DNA of 64,000 bases from Pseudomonas cichorii (GTDB lineage: Bacteria > Pseudomonadota > Gammaproteobacteria > Pseudomonadales > Pseudomonadaceae): contig NZ_BLVZ01000023.1 of NCBI RefSeq assembly GCF_015471405.1, positions 1-64,000 on the forward strand. The letters run 5' to 3'. Positions 31,503-40,566 of this stretch are shown one piece after another. A program made the translations under genes and the position numbers. The stretch's first letter is position 1, and every line of letters starts with the position of its first letter. The notes beneath the pieces are model-generated. The model searched no databases. It had not been told where the DNA came from and saw nothing but the letters and a program-made list of their open reading frames with translations.

Positions 31503-33602
31503 ATGGCCAGACTGGAAGAGTCTTGTAGCAAAGGCACGGCACCGGCAATGAAACGTTGCCATCTGCACGCCGCGATTGCCGCATTGATAGTGGGATGCAC
31601 GGCATTGACCGCAATGGCCGAAGAGTCATCACGGCAGTTCATCAATCCGCCCGATCTGCAACAGCAGGCTCCGAGCCAGGCGGTTAGTGGCCAGACTACT
31701 TTGCTGATGCGTTCGGGCGTCGAAAAAGCTGCGACCAAGCCGCTTCCCGCGCCGACACCTCGCGCAGGCAAGGAACGGCAATTGGTGCTGAATATCGGCT
31801 ATACCGTCAGTAGCATCTATAACCCGACAACCAAGAACGACGATGTGGTCAGACTGCGCAGCTACAAAGGCACAGACGTCGACCCGCGCAGGCCTTTTGT
31901 TGCCCCTACGATCAATGCCACGCCGGGCGATACCATTCGGGTCACGCTGAACAACAACCTGCCGAAGGATCCGAGCTGCACCGACCCTCATGCGGCGACA
32001 GACAAACCACACTGCTTCAATGGCACCAACCTGCACTCCCACGGCCTGTGGGTCAGCCCGACGGGTAACAGCGATAACGTATTGTTGTCGATCAACCCCG
32101 GTGTCAGCTTCCAGTACGAATACAACATCCCCGAAGACCACCCGGCCGGTACGTTCTGGTATCACCCACATCGCCACGGCTCTACCGCCCTGCAAGTGGG
32201 TAGCGGCATGGCGGGCGCTCTGGTGATCCATGGCGATCGCAAACCGACGCATGAAAGCAATGGCGATATCGATACCTTGCTCAAAGGCGCTGATGGCAAG
32301 CCGTTCACCGAACGCTTGCTGGTCCTGCAACAGATTCCCTATGCCTGCACGGACGATGGCGGCAAGACCTATAACTGGAATTGCGCTAAAGGCCAGATAG
32401 GGGTCGTGGAAAACTATGAGGCGCAGTTTGGCCCAAGCGACTGGCAGAACTCGGGGCGTTACACCACGATCAACGGCCAGGTCCAACCGATCTTTTTCGC
32501 AAACAGCGGCACTATCGAGCGCTGGAGGCTGGTACATGCGGGCATTCGCGACACCATCGTGCCGCAATTTCGCAAAATGGCCGAAACAGGACGCCAGCGT
32601 AGCCAGGAAGGGATCAGTACCGCCGACTCTGAAAGCTTCATCGCCAACCAGTGCGTAGGGGAGCCGGTGCCGTTCCAGGTCATCGCTTCAGACGGCCTGA
32701 CCATGGACAAGGCTCAGCAACTCAGCCAGGTCACCTTGCAGCCAGGTTATCGCAATGACCTGCTGGTGATGTTTCCGGAACCTGGTCGCTATTGCGTAGT
32801 AGACAAGCCTGAAACCGCATCGGGAAGCGTCAACCAGACCACTGGCAGCACGCAACTGCTCGGTTTCGTTGAAGTCGGCGCAGGCCCTAAAATCAAAGAC
32901 ATCAAGGCCGCAGTCACCACCGAACTGGTCGCTGCTGCCAAGCGCAACATGCCAGCAGAGGTTCAGAGGCTGGTGGTCAGCGACCTTCAGAAGGACCTGA
33001 AACTGACCAAGTTCATTCCACACGCAAGCATCTCCGATGAGGAGCTGAAGAAGAGCGGCAATCTTGAGCAGAATCTGGTGTTCATGCTCAACGCTACCGA
33101 TCCGAACAACGTCAAGTTTGCTGTCGGCACCACCGCAGCGAACGCAGAGCCCTACAAGCCCGATGTCATCAATCGTCAGCTGACACTGGGGACAGCGGAA
33201 ACCTGGACCCTGCAATCGGCTTACGTCAGCCATCCGTTCCATATCCACGTCAACCCGTTCCAGATCGAGAAGATCATCGGCCCGGATGGCACTGACCTCA
33301 GTGAGCCGGGAGCTGTGGATAAAACCGACAACAACGATGCTCAGTATGCAGGCCTCAAAGGCGTCTGGAAGGACACGCTGTTTGTCAAAGGCCCTACCGG
33401 AAAGACACCGGGCTTTGATCCGGTGACGAACACCAAAGGCCTCTACAAGATCTACGTCCGCACTCGCTACCAACGCTACATCGGTGAGTTCGTGTTGCAC
33501 TGCCACATCCTCGATCATGAAGATCAGGGCATGATGCAGAACGTCAACATCAGCATTCCGGATGGCAATGGCGGCAATCTGGGCAGCAGCAGTCATCATT
33601 GA
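31503..33602 (+). CDS. Exported multicopper oxidase
   Basis: A 699-residue oxidase that would couple one-electron oxidation of a substrate (metal ion or phenolic) to reduction of oxygen to water. A Sec signal peptide ends near ALTAMA-EES (about residue 38). All four copper-binding segments are visible: NLHSHGLW (about 174), WYHPHRHG (about 218), HPFHIHVNPF (about 576) and HCHILDHEDQGM (about 665), the last with the Cys-less HCH variant in which HCHILDHE includes the T1 Cys and His. The family is closest in appearance to bilirubin-oxidase/CotA-type proteins with a long linker between domains. AGGGAG lies six bases before the ATG at 31503. It is not clearly part of the T2SS unit, though exported; the substrate is unknown. 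Confidence 0.88.
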   Translation: MARLEESCSKGTAPAMKRCHLHAAIAALIVGCTALTAMAEESSRQFINPPDLQQQAPSQAVSGQTTLLMRSGVEKAATKPLPAPTPRAGKERQLVLNIGYTVSSIYNPTTKNDDVVRLRSYKGTDVDPRRPFVAPTINATPGDTIRVTLNNNLPKDPSCTDPHAATDKPHCFNGTNLHSHGLWVSPTGNSDNVLLSINPGVSFQYEYNIPEDHPAGTFWYHPHRHGSTALQVGSGMAGALVIHGDRKPTHESNGDIDTLLKGADGKPFTERLLVLQQIPYACTDDGGKTYNWNCAKGQIGVVENYEAQFGPSDWQNSGRYTTINGQVQPIFFANSGTIERWRLVHAGIRDTIVPQFRKMAETGRQRSQEGISTADSESFIANQCVGEPVPFQVIASDGLTMDKAQQLSQVTLQPGYRNDLLVMFPEPGRYCVVDKPETASGSVNQTTGSTQLLGFVEVGAGPKIKDIKAAVTTELVAAAKRNMPAEVQRLVVSDLQKDLKLTKFIPHASISDEELKKSGNLEQNLVFMLNATDPNNVKFAVGTTAANAEPYKPDVINRQLTLGTAETWTLQSAYVSHPFHIHVNPFQIEKIIGPDGTDLSEPGAVDKTDNNDAQYAGLKGVWKDTLFVKGPTGKTPGFDPVTNTKGLYKIYVRTRYQRYIGEFVLHCHILDHEDQGMMQNVNISIPDGNGGNLGSSSHH

Positions 33603-33620
33603 TGGTTTTCAGCTGAAAAG

Positions 33621-33646
33621 AGCGGCTCACACTGAGCCGCTTTTTT
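33621..33646 (+). terminator. Rho-independent terminator of the multicopper oxidase gene
   Basis: AGCGGCTCA-CAC-TGAGCCGCT is a perfect nine-base stem followed by a T-run, 18 bases after the stop. Confidence 0.9.
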
Positions 33647-33663
33647 ATCTCTCGAAAAGCCAT

Positions 33664-33690
33664 AAAAAAAGGCCGCCCGAAGGCAGCCTT
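33664..33690 (-). terminator. Rho-independent terminator of the dcw cluster after lpxC
   Basis: On the minus strand AAGGCTGCC-TTCG-GGCGGCCTT forms a nine-base stem (one G-U) with a UUCG loop, followed by seven T residues, about 33 bases after the lpxC stop. Confidence 0.88.
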
Positions 33691-33722
33691 TAAAGAACAA
33701 AAGGAAAGAGAGTAAAGCTTGC

Positions 33723-34634
33723 TTACACGGCCGCGACAGGACGCATGTAAGAAATAGGTGCCGTACTGGCATCCTCGAAGGTCACGACTTCCCAGGCGTC
33801 CGGCTGCTCGATCAACGTGCGCAGCAGACGATTGTTCAGTGCATGCCCCGACTTGAAGCCTCGGAACTCACCAATCAGGCTATTGCCCAGCAGGTAGAGG
33901 TCGCCGATGGCATCCAGGATTTTATGTTTGACGAATTCGTCCTCGTAACGCAGGCCGTCTTCGTTCAAGACGCCTTCCTTGTCGACCACGATGGCGTTTT
34001 CCACGCTGCCGCCGAGTGCGAGGTTGTGCTTGCGCAGGTACTCGATATCACTCATGAACCCGAAGGTCCGTGCACGGCTGACTTCCTTCACGAAGGAAGT
34101 ACTGGAAAAGTCCACGCTTGCACTCTGGGTGCGGTCACGGAAGACAGGGTGATCGAAATCGATCTCGAAACTGACCTTGAACCCTTCGAAAGGCACGAAA
34201 GTAGCGCGTTTACCGCCCTCTTCCACTGTCACCTCACGCAGGATACGGATGAACTGCTTCGGCTCGTCCTGTTCCTCTAGACCAGCCGATTGAATCAGGA
34301 ATACGAAAGGGCCTGCGCTGCCGTCCATGATTGGAACTTCGGAGGCAGAGAGCTCGACGTAGGCGTTATCGATGCCAAGGCCAGCCATGGCCGAAAGCAA
34401 ATGTTCTACCGTGTCTACCTTGACGTCACCGCTGACCAGAGTGGTCGACAGTGTGGTGTCTCCGACATTTTCCGCTCGTGCAGGAATATGCACGACAGGA
34501 TCCAGGTCGGCTCGGCAAAACACGATGCCGGTATTCACAGGCGCAGGCTTGAGGGTCAGGTAAACCTTTTCCCCGGAATGCAAGCCAACACCTGTGGCAC
34601 GGATAATATTTTTCAGGGTGCGTTGTTTAATCAT
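33723..34634 (-). CDS. lpxC: UDP-3-O-acyl-N-acetylglucosamine deacetylase LpxC
   Basis: The 303-residue zinc enzyme that commits UDP-acyl-GlcNAc to lipid A synthesis. The N-terminus MIKQRTLKNIIRATGVGLHS is highly conserved; the zinc ligands lie in VEHLLSAM (about residue 78) and in HKILDAIGDLYLLG (about 237). The C-terminal tail, which in E. coli controls FtsH-dependent turnover, is normal in length. The last gene of the dcw cluster, it follows ftsZ by 111 bases. Confidence 0.97.
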   Translation of the reverse strand: MIKQRTLKNIIRATGVGLHSGEKVYLTLKPAPVNTGIVFCRADLDPVVHIPARAENVGDTTLSTTLVSGDVKVDTVEHLLSAMAGLGIDNAYVELSASEVPIMDGSAGPFVFLIQSAGLEEQDEPKQFIRILREVTVEEGGKRATFVPFEGFKVSFEIDFDHPVFRDRTQSASVDFSSTSFVKEVSRARTFGFMSDIEYLRKHNLALGGSVENAIVVDKEGVLNEDGLRYEDEFVKHKILDAIGDLYLLGNSLIGEFRGFKSGHALNNRLLRTLIEQPDAWEVVTFEDASTAPISYMRPVAAV

Positions 34635-34745
34635 GGCATGGCCGCTTCAGCGCAAGTTGCGAACTGGTATCAACAAAGGCTGGCGATGATAGCAGACCAT
34701 GCCTTTGCTGAACACCAATCACCCTAATACCCCTGATACATTTCA

Positions 34746-35936
34746 TCAATCGGCCTGACGACGCAGGAAAGCCGGGATGTCCAGGTAGTCAAGGTCATCG
34801 TTAGGGTTCATCTTGGCCGCTGCAGTGGCGCTTGCATGAGCCTGGTTACGCATTACGGTCGGACGGTCCAGATCACGGTAGTTAACCGATGGAGCTTCCT
34901 GACGAGCTGCTGCCGGTTGAGCAGCGGCCTGCTGGACGGTTTGCAGGGTGTTGTCGATAACCTTCACAGGCTTCTCGATTTTCGCACCCAGACCAGTGGC
35001 AACCACAGTCACGTGCAACTCGTCACGCATGTCCGGATCGATAACAGTACCGACCTTGACCATTGCGTGCTCGGAAGCGAACGCTTCGATGATGCTACCC
35101 ACGTCGGAGTACTCACCCAGAGACAGGTCAGGACCGGCGGTGATGTTGACCAGGATGCCACGCGCACCTTGCAGGTTGACGTCTTCGAGCAACGGGTTGC
35201 GAATGGCCGCTTCGGTCGCTTCACGCGCACGATTCGGACCGCTGGCGCAGCCGGTACCCATCATTGCCATACCCATTTCGCTCATCACGGTACGGACGTC
35301 GGCGAAGTCGACGTTGATCATGCCCGGACGTTTGATGATGTCGGAGATACCGCGAACGGCACCGGCCAGAACATCGTCAGCCTTGGCGAAAGCCGACAGC
35401 AGGCTGGCGTCTTTACCCAGGATGGTCAGCAGCTTCTCGTTGGGGATAGTAATCAACGAGTCGACGCTTTCAGACAGCATACGGATGCCTTCATCGGCGA
35501 TCTGCATGCGCTTGCGGCCTTCAAACGGGAACGGACGAGTCACGACCGCAACAGTGAGAATGCCCAGTTCCTTTGCCACTTCGGCAATGATCGGAGCTGC
35601 ACCGGTACCGGTACCGCCGCCCATGCCAGTGGTGATGAAGACCATGTTGGTGCCTTGCAGGACTTCTGCAATGCGCTCACGGTCTTCCAGTGCCGCCTGA
35701 CGACCGACTTCAGGGTTGGCGCCAGCGCCAAGACCTTTGGTTACGCCAGTACCCAATTGCAGGATGGTGCGTGCACCGATGTTTTTCAGTGCCTGAGCAT
35801 CAGTGTTGGCGCAGATGAATTCCACGCCTTCGATGTTGCTCTTGACCATGTGATTGACAGCGTTGCCACCACCACCACCCACACCGATAACCTTGATTAC
35901 CGGGCTCTGCGGGACGTTGTCTACGAGTTCGAACAT
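34746..35936 (-). CDS. ftsZ: Cell division GTPase FtsZ
   Basis: The 396-residue tubulin homologue that forms the division ring. The GTPase signature GGGTGTGA is near residue 107, and NVDFADV and the T7 loop region are intact. The linker is short and Gln/Ala-rich (residues 318-380), and the conserved C-terminal peptide LDYLDIPAFLRRQAD, which binds FtsA and ZipA, is complete. It starts about 70 bases after the ftsA stop. Confidence 0.98.
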   Translation of the reverse strand: MFELVDNVPQSPVIKVIGVGGGGGNAVNHMVKSNIEGVEFICANTDAQALKNIGARTILQLGTGVTKGLGAGANPEVGRQAALEDRERIAEVLQGTNMVFITTGMGGGTGTGAAPIIAEVAKELGILTVAVVTRPFPFEGRKRMQIADEGIRMLSESVDSLITIPNEKLLTILGKDASLLSAFAKADDVLAGAVRGISDIIKRPGMINVDFADVRTVMSEMGMAMMGTGCASGPNRAREATEAAIRNPLLEDVNLQGARGILVNITAGPDLSLGEYSDVGSIIEAFASEHAMVKVGTVIDPDMRDELHVTVVATGLGAKIEKPVKVIDNTLQTVQQAAAQPAAARQEAPSVNYRDLDRPTVMRNQAHASATAAAKMNPNDDLDYLDIPAFLRRQAD

Positions 35937-36009
35937 TTTCCCTCTCCTTCAGTTCTCTAGTTTTGTTTCTGCCTACTACCTGCCGCTACCACTTTTGAAG
36001 CCTTGAAAC

Positions 36010-37266
36010 TCAGAAATTGCCCTGGAACCAGCGCTTGACGCGCTCAAGCACTGGGGCCTTGGGTTCGTCGCCGTAACTGCTGCTGTTGCCCAGACCGGAC
36101 AGCGAGATGCCATCCGACTGTTTTTGCAGCCCGTACAACAACAGGCCTACGCCTGTGGAGTAGATCGGGTTGCGCACAACATCAGCGAGCCCTTTGACGC
36201 TATGCGGCACGCCGAGGCGTACCGGCATGTGGAAGATTTCTTCGGCCAGTTCGACCGCACCTTCCATTTTCGAGGTACCACCGGTCAGCACGATGCCTGC
36301 CGGGATAAGATCTTCATAACCGCTGCGGCGCAGTTCGGCCTGGATCAGGGTGAACAGCTCGTCGTAACGAGGTTCGACCACTTCAGCCAGGGCCTGACGC
36401 GACAGCTCGCGAGGTGGACGGTCGCCCACGCTCGGGACCTTGATGGTTTCACCGGCACCGGCCAGTTTGGCCAGGGCGCAGGCGTAGCGAATCTTGATTT
36501 CTTCGGCATACTGGGTCGGTGTACGCAGCGCCATGGCGATGTCGTTGGTGACCTGATCGCCGGCAATCGGGATCACGGCGGTGTGACGAATGGCGCCTTC
36601 GGTAAAGATCGCGATATCCGTGGTGCCACCACCGATGTCCACCAGGCACACGCCCAGCTCTTTCTCGTCATCGGTCAATACCGAATAGGCCGAAGCCAGT
36701 TGCTCGAGAATGATGTCGTCGACTTCCAGGCCACAGCGGCGCACGCACTTCTCGATGTTCTGGGCGGCGTTCACTGCGCAGGTCACCACATGCACCTTGG
36801 CTTCCAGGCGCACGCCGGACATGCCCAGCGGCTCGCGCACGCCTTCCTGGTTATCGATCACGTAATCCTGAGGCAAGGTGTGCAGAACGCGCTGGTCGGC
36901 AGGAATGGCAACAGCCTGTGCGGCATCGAGCACACGCTCCAGATCCGCAGAACTGACTTCGCGATCACGAATAGCCACGATGCCGTGGGAGTTCAGACTG
37001 CGAATATGGTTGCCCGCCACGCCGACGAACGCCGAGTGGATACGGCAGCCCGCCATCAGTTGCGCTTCTTCGACGGCGCGCTGAATCGATTGCACGGTCG
37101 ATTCGATATTCACCACCACGCCCTTTTTCAGGCCACGGGATGGATGGGTACCGATACCCACGATTTCCAGCGAGCCATCGGCCGCGACTTCGCCTACCAG
37201 TGCCACCACCTTGGAGGTACCGATATCCAGCCCGACGATCATTTTGCCGCTTTGCACATTTGCCAT
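36010..37266 (-). CDS. ftsA: Cell division protein FtsA
   Basis: A 418-residue actin-like protein that tethers FtsZ to the inner membrane. The phosphate-1 loop VGLDIGTSKVVALVGE, the phosphate-2 DIGGGTTDIA (about 205) and the adenosine motif GIVLTGGTSKMEGA are present. The extreme C-terminus VLERVKRWFQGNF is the amphipathic membrane-targeting helix. ATG at 37266 has AGAGG eight bases upstream and is preferred over an earlier in-frame codon. Confidence 0.97.
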   Translation of the reverse strand: MANVQSGKMIVGLDIGTSKVVALVGEVAADGSLEIVGIGTHPSRGLKKGVVVNIESTVQSIQRAVEEAQLMAGCRIHSAFVGVAGNHIRSLNSHGIVAIRDREVSSADLERVLDAAQAVAIPADQRVLHTLPQDYVIDNQEGVREPLGMSGVRLEAKVHVVTCAVNAAQNIEKCVRRCGLEVDDIILEQLASAYSVLTDDEKELGVCLVDIGGGTTDIAIFTEGAIRHTAVIPIAGDQVTNDIAMALRTPTQYAEEIKIRYACALAKLAGAGETIKVPSVGDRPPRELSRQALAEVVEPRYDELFTLIQAELRRSGYEDLIPAGIVLTGGTSKMEGAVELAEEIFHMPVRLGVPHSVKGLADVVRNPIYSTGVGLLLYGLQKQSDGISLSGLGNSSSYGDEPKAPVLERVKRWFQGNF

Positions 37267-37280
37267 GGTCCAGCCTCTTA

Positions 37281-38147
37281 TCAATTCTTCGCGACAGCGG
37301 GCTTGTCCGCTGTGGGCGCTACCTGTTCACGCCAACCAACCGCAAGGCCGTTGGAGTAACGCAGGTCGATGCGCGCAATATTCGTGATTTGTTCTTTAAG
37401 CGTTTTTTCGTAAATCGCGATGAAGCGGCGCATTTTTTCCACAAGATGATCGCGTCCCAGCAACAACTCGATACCCGGACCGGCATTGCCGGCACCGGTG
37501 GTCAGGAACCAACTGCCACGCTCACGTAACTCCAGGCGTGCGATGGAGAACCCCATGGGGCGCAACATCTGACTCAACACCTGGTACTGCTGCATCACCT
37601 GTTGCTGAGCCCGCTGCGGGCCGAACAACTGGGGAAGGTGTTCATAGTTGGACAGTTCACGCGGCGTGAAAGCCTGTCCCTGGTTGTTCAACAGCGCTTC
37701 GTCTCCCCAACGGGCGACGGGCAGTTGCTCTTCCAGTCGAACCACGACCTGATCCGGCCATACGCGCCGTACTTCGGCATGGGCGATCCAGGGCATCTGC
37801 TCCAGTTCGGTACGCATACCGGCCAGATCGATGGTGAAGAAGCTCGCCGCCACATAAGGCGCGATTCGTTGCTGCACCGCCTGCTGACTGATGTAGCTCA
37901 GGTCACCCTGCACGTTGATGCGGGTGATCGGACGGTCTACATACGGCAACAGACGCTGCGCACCTTCGTACGTACCGAAACCCAGAACCACCAGCAGCAC
38001 CGGCCAGAACAGTCCTTTCAGGAAACCGAAGCCCGGCTTGGGCAGTCGCGCCGACAATGGCTCCTTGGCCACCATCCGACTGGCGCCACGCGGCACTGGC
38101 TTGCGGCCAGGAGCAGGTGGCTGATGACGTGCCGACGCGCCGTACAT
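37281..38147 (-). CDS. ftsQ: Cell division protein FtsQ
   Basis: A 288-residue bitopic membrane protein: basic cytoplasmic tail, one membrane helix at about residues 42-62 (FLKGLFWPVLLVVLGFGTYE), the POTRA domain (TRINVQGDLSYISQQAVQQR) and the beta domain. It bridges early and late divisome proteins through FtsB/FtsL. GAGAGG precedes the ATG at 38147, which is two bases after the ddlB stop. Confidence 0.95.
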   Translation of the reverse strand: MYGASARHQPPAPGRKPVPRGASRMVAKEPLSARLPKPGFGFLKGLFWPVLLVVLGFGTYEGAQRLLPYVDRPITRINVQGDLSYISQQAVQQRIAPYVAASFFTIDLAGMRTELEQMPWIAHAEVRRVWPDQVVVRLEEQLPVARWGDEALLNNQGQAFTPRELSNYEHLPQLFGPQRAQQQVMQQYQVLSQMLRPMGFSIARLELRERGSWFLTTGAGNAGPGIELLLGRDHLVEKMRRFIAIYEKTLKEQITNIARIDLRYSNGLAVGWREQVAPTADKPAVAKN

Positions 38148-38149
38148 GC

Positions 38150-39109
38150 TTAACCTCTCACCTGAACGCTGTCGGCCAGAATCGCCAACACCAGTTGCTG
38201 GAAGTCCAGCCCGGCAGCACGAGCCGCCATGGGGACCAGACTGTGATCGGTCATGCCTGGCACGGTGTTGACTTCCAGCAGCCAGAACTTGCCTTGCGCA
38301 TCCTGCATGACATCCGTGCGCGCCCAGCCTGCAATGCCGATGGCTTCGCAAGCACGTGCTGTCAGTTGTTTGAGTTCCTGTTCCTTGTCATCACTGAGCC
38401 CGCACGGAATCCGGTACTGGGTATCGGAAGCCAGGTACTTGGCGTCGTAATCGTAGAAACTGTGAGGAGTGCCCAGGCCGATGGGCGGCAATATTTCGCC
38501 ACGCAGGCAGGCGATCGTGAACTCAGGACCCTGAATCCATTGTTCGACCAAAACTTGTGAATCGTAGGTACTGGCGGCTTTCCATGCGGCGATCAATTCG
38601 TCGACGCCGGTCACCTTCGCCATACCGATACTTGAACCTTCATGGGCCGGTTTGACGATCAAAGGGAAGCCCAGTTCCGTCGCGGCAGAAATACAGTCGG
38701 CCTCACTGCCCAGAACCGCATGCAGCGGAGTGGCCAGCCCAAGACTTTGCCAGACCTGCTTGGTGCGCAACTTGTCCATGGCCAGTGCAGAAGCCAGTAC
38801 ACCGCTACCGGTATAAGGGATTTGCAGGCACTCCAGCAGGCCCTGCATCGTGCCGTCTTCACCGCCACGACCATGCAGGACGATAAAGGCACGGTCGATC
38901 CTTTCGCTGACCAGCCGTTGCAGGAAGTCATCGCCCACGTCGATGCCGAACGCATCCACGCCAGCGCTGAGCAATGCATCCAGCACCGCTCGCCCCGACT
39001 TCAACGAAACCTCCCGCTCAGCACTCTTGCCACCGAAGAGCACGGCAACGCGGCCGAAGCTTTTCGGTTCAAGGGTCGAGCGCAGGGAAGATTGCGAAGT
39101 CACTGTCAT
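38150..39109 (-). CDS. ddlB: D-alanine--D-alanine ligase
   Basis: A 319-residue ATP-grasp enzyme that joins two D-Ala for the peptidoglycan pentapeptide. FGRVAVLFGGKSAEREVSLKSG marks the N-terminal domain in part, HGRGGEDGTMQG (about 80) binds substrate, and the C-terminal EVNTVPGMTDHSLVPMAA supplies the magnesium and D-Ala contacts. Start overlaps the murC stop by four bases. Confidence 0.96.
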   Translation of the reverse strand: MTVTSQSSLRSTLEPKSFGRVAVLFGGKSAEREVSLKSGRAVLDALLSAGVDAFGIDVGDDFLQRLVSERIDRAFIVLHGRGGEDGTMQGLLECLQIPYTGSGVLASALAMDKLRTKQVWQSLGLATPLHAVLGSEADCISAATELGFPLIVKPAHEGSSIGMAKVTGVDELIAAWKAASTYDSQVLVEQWIQGPEFTIACLRGEILPPIGLGTPHSFYDYDAKYLASDTQYRIPCGLSDDKEQELKQLTARACEAIGIAGWARTDVMQDAQGKFWLLEVNTVPGMTDHSLVPMAARAAGLDFQQLVLAILADSVQVRG

Positions 39110-40566
39110 TTGAGCTTCCCTTCGGTTGAAGCAATGACGGCACCGGCGAACAGCGGGCTCTTGAGCAATTGCGGAGCCAGGCCACCGATATCACCGGCCC
39201 CCTGGCACAGCAGGATGTCACCGGCGCGCAGCAGCGGCTTGACCAGCGGCGCCAGTTCGACACCACGTTCGATGTAGATCGGGTCCAGTTGCCCGCGCTG
39301 CCGGATGCTGTGGCACAGGTTGCGGCTGTCGGCACCGGGGATCGGCTCTTCGCCTGCCGGATAGACTTCCATCAGCAACAGCACATTGGCATCGGCCAGC
39401 ACCTGCACGAAATCGTCGTACAGGTCACGGGTACGGCTGAAACGGTGCGGCTGATAGACCATGACCAGACGACGATCCGGCCAGCCGCCACGCACGGCAT
39501 TGATGACCGCAGCCACTTCACGCGGGTGGTGACCGTAGTCGTCCACCAGCATCACGTTGCCGCCTTCGACGGGCAGTTCGCCATAGACCTGGAAGCGGCG
39601 ACCAACGCCCTGGAAGCCCGACAGGCCCTGGACGATGGCTTCGTCGCTGACGCCTTCGTCAGTGGCGATGGCGATGGTTGCCAGGGAGTTGAGCACGTTA
39701 TGGTTGCCCGGCATGTTCACCGATACGTCCAGCGGCTCACGGTCGCGACGCAGCACGGTGAAGAACGTCAGCATGCCGTCCTGGCGCACGTTGATAGCAC
39801 GCACATCGGCTTTTTCGCTGAAGCCGTAGGTCAGGGTCGGACGCTTGACCAGCGGCAGGATTTCACGCACCACCGGATCATCGATGCACATCACCGCCAG
39901 ACCGTAGAACGGCAGGTTGTGCAGGAACTCGACAAAGGTCTTCTTCAGTTTGTTGAAGTCGCCTTCGTAAGTGGCCATGTGATCGGCGTCGATATTGGTA
40001 ACGACTGCGACCAGCGGCTGCAGATGCAGGAAGCTGGCGTCGCTTTCATCGGCCTCGGCGATCAGGTAACGGCTGGTGCCCAACTGTGCGTTGGTACCGG
40101 CAGCGTTGAGACGGCCACCGATCACGAACGTCGGGTCCAGGCCACCGGCAGCAAACACCGAAGCGATCAGGCTGGTGGTGGTGGTCTTGCCATGAGTACC
40201 GGCAACCGCGATGCCATGGCGATAGCGCATCAGCTCGGCCAGCATCTCGGCACGGGGCACCACAGGAATACGACGCTCAAGGGCTGTCGCGACTTCCGGG
40301 TTGGAGGTGTTCACGGCGCTGGAAACCACCAGCACGTCGGCACCGACAGCGTTCTCGGCAAGGTGACCGATGAAAATGTGTGCACCGAAGGATTTCAGAC
40401 GTTCGGTAACGGCCGAGTTCTTCAGGTCAGAGCCCGATACTTCATAGCCGAGGTTCAGCAGTACTTCGGCGATACCGCACATACCCACACCGCCGATACC
40501 GACGAAGTGGATGCGGCGAATACGGCGCATTTCCGGCTGAGGCATGGCGCGTTGACTCTCAACCAT
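39106..40566 (-). CDS. murC: UDP-N-acetylmuramate--L-alanine ligase MurC
   Basis: A 486-residue Mur ligase adding L-Ala to UDP-MurNAc. HFVGIGGVGMCGIAE is the UDP-binding loop, AGTHGKTTTTSLI (about 122) the ATP loop, and DDYGHHPREV lies in the C-terminal domain. ATG at 40566 has GGAGG six bases upstream; the Met at MPQPEMRR eight codons in is the alternative. The start overlaps the end of murG. Confidence 0.96.
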   Translation of the reverse strand: MVESQRAMPQPEMRRIRRIHFVGIGGVGMCGIAEVLLNLGYEVSGSDLKNSAVTERLKSFGAHIFIGHLAENAVGADVLVVSSAVNTSNPEVATALERRIPVVPRAEMLAELMRYRHGIAVAGTHGKTTTTSLIASVFAAGGLDPTFVIGGRLNAAGTNAQLGTSRYLIAEADESDASFLHLQPLVAVVTNIDADHMATYEGDFNKLKKTFVEFLHNLPFYGLAVMCIDDPVVREILPLVKRPTLTYGFSEKADVRAINVRQDGMLTFFTVLRRDREPLDVSVNMPGNHNVLNSLATIAIATDEGVSDEAIVQGLSGFQGVGRRFQVYGELPVEGGNVMLVDDYGHHPREVAAVINAVRGGWPDRRLVMVYQPHRFSRTRDLYDDFVQVLADANVLLLMEVYPAGEEPIPGADSRNLCHSIRQRGQLDPIYIERGVELAPLVKPLLRAGDILLCQGAGDIGGLAPQLLKSPLFAGAVIASTEGKLK

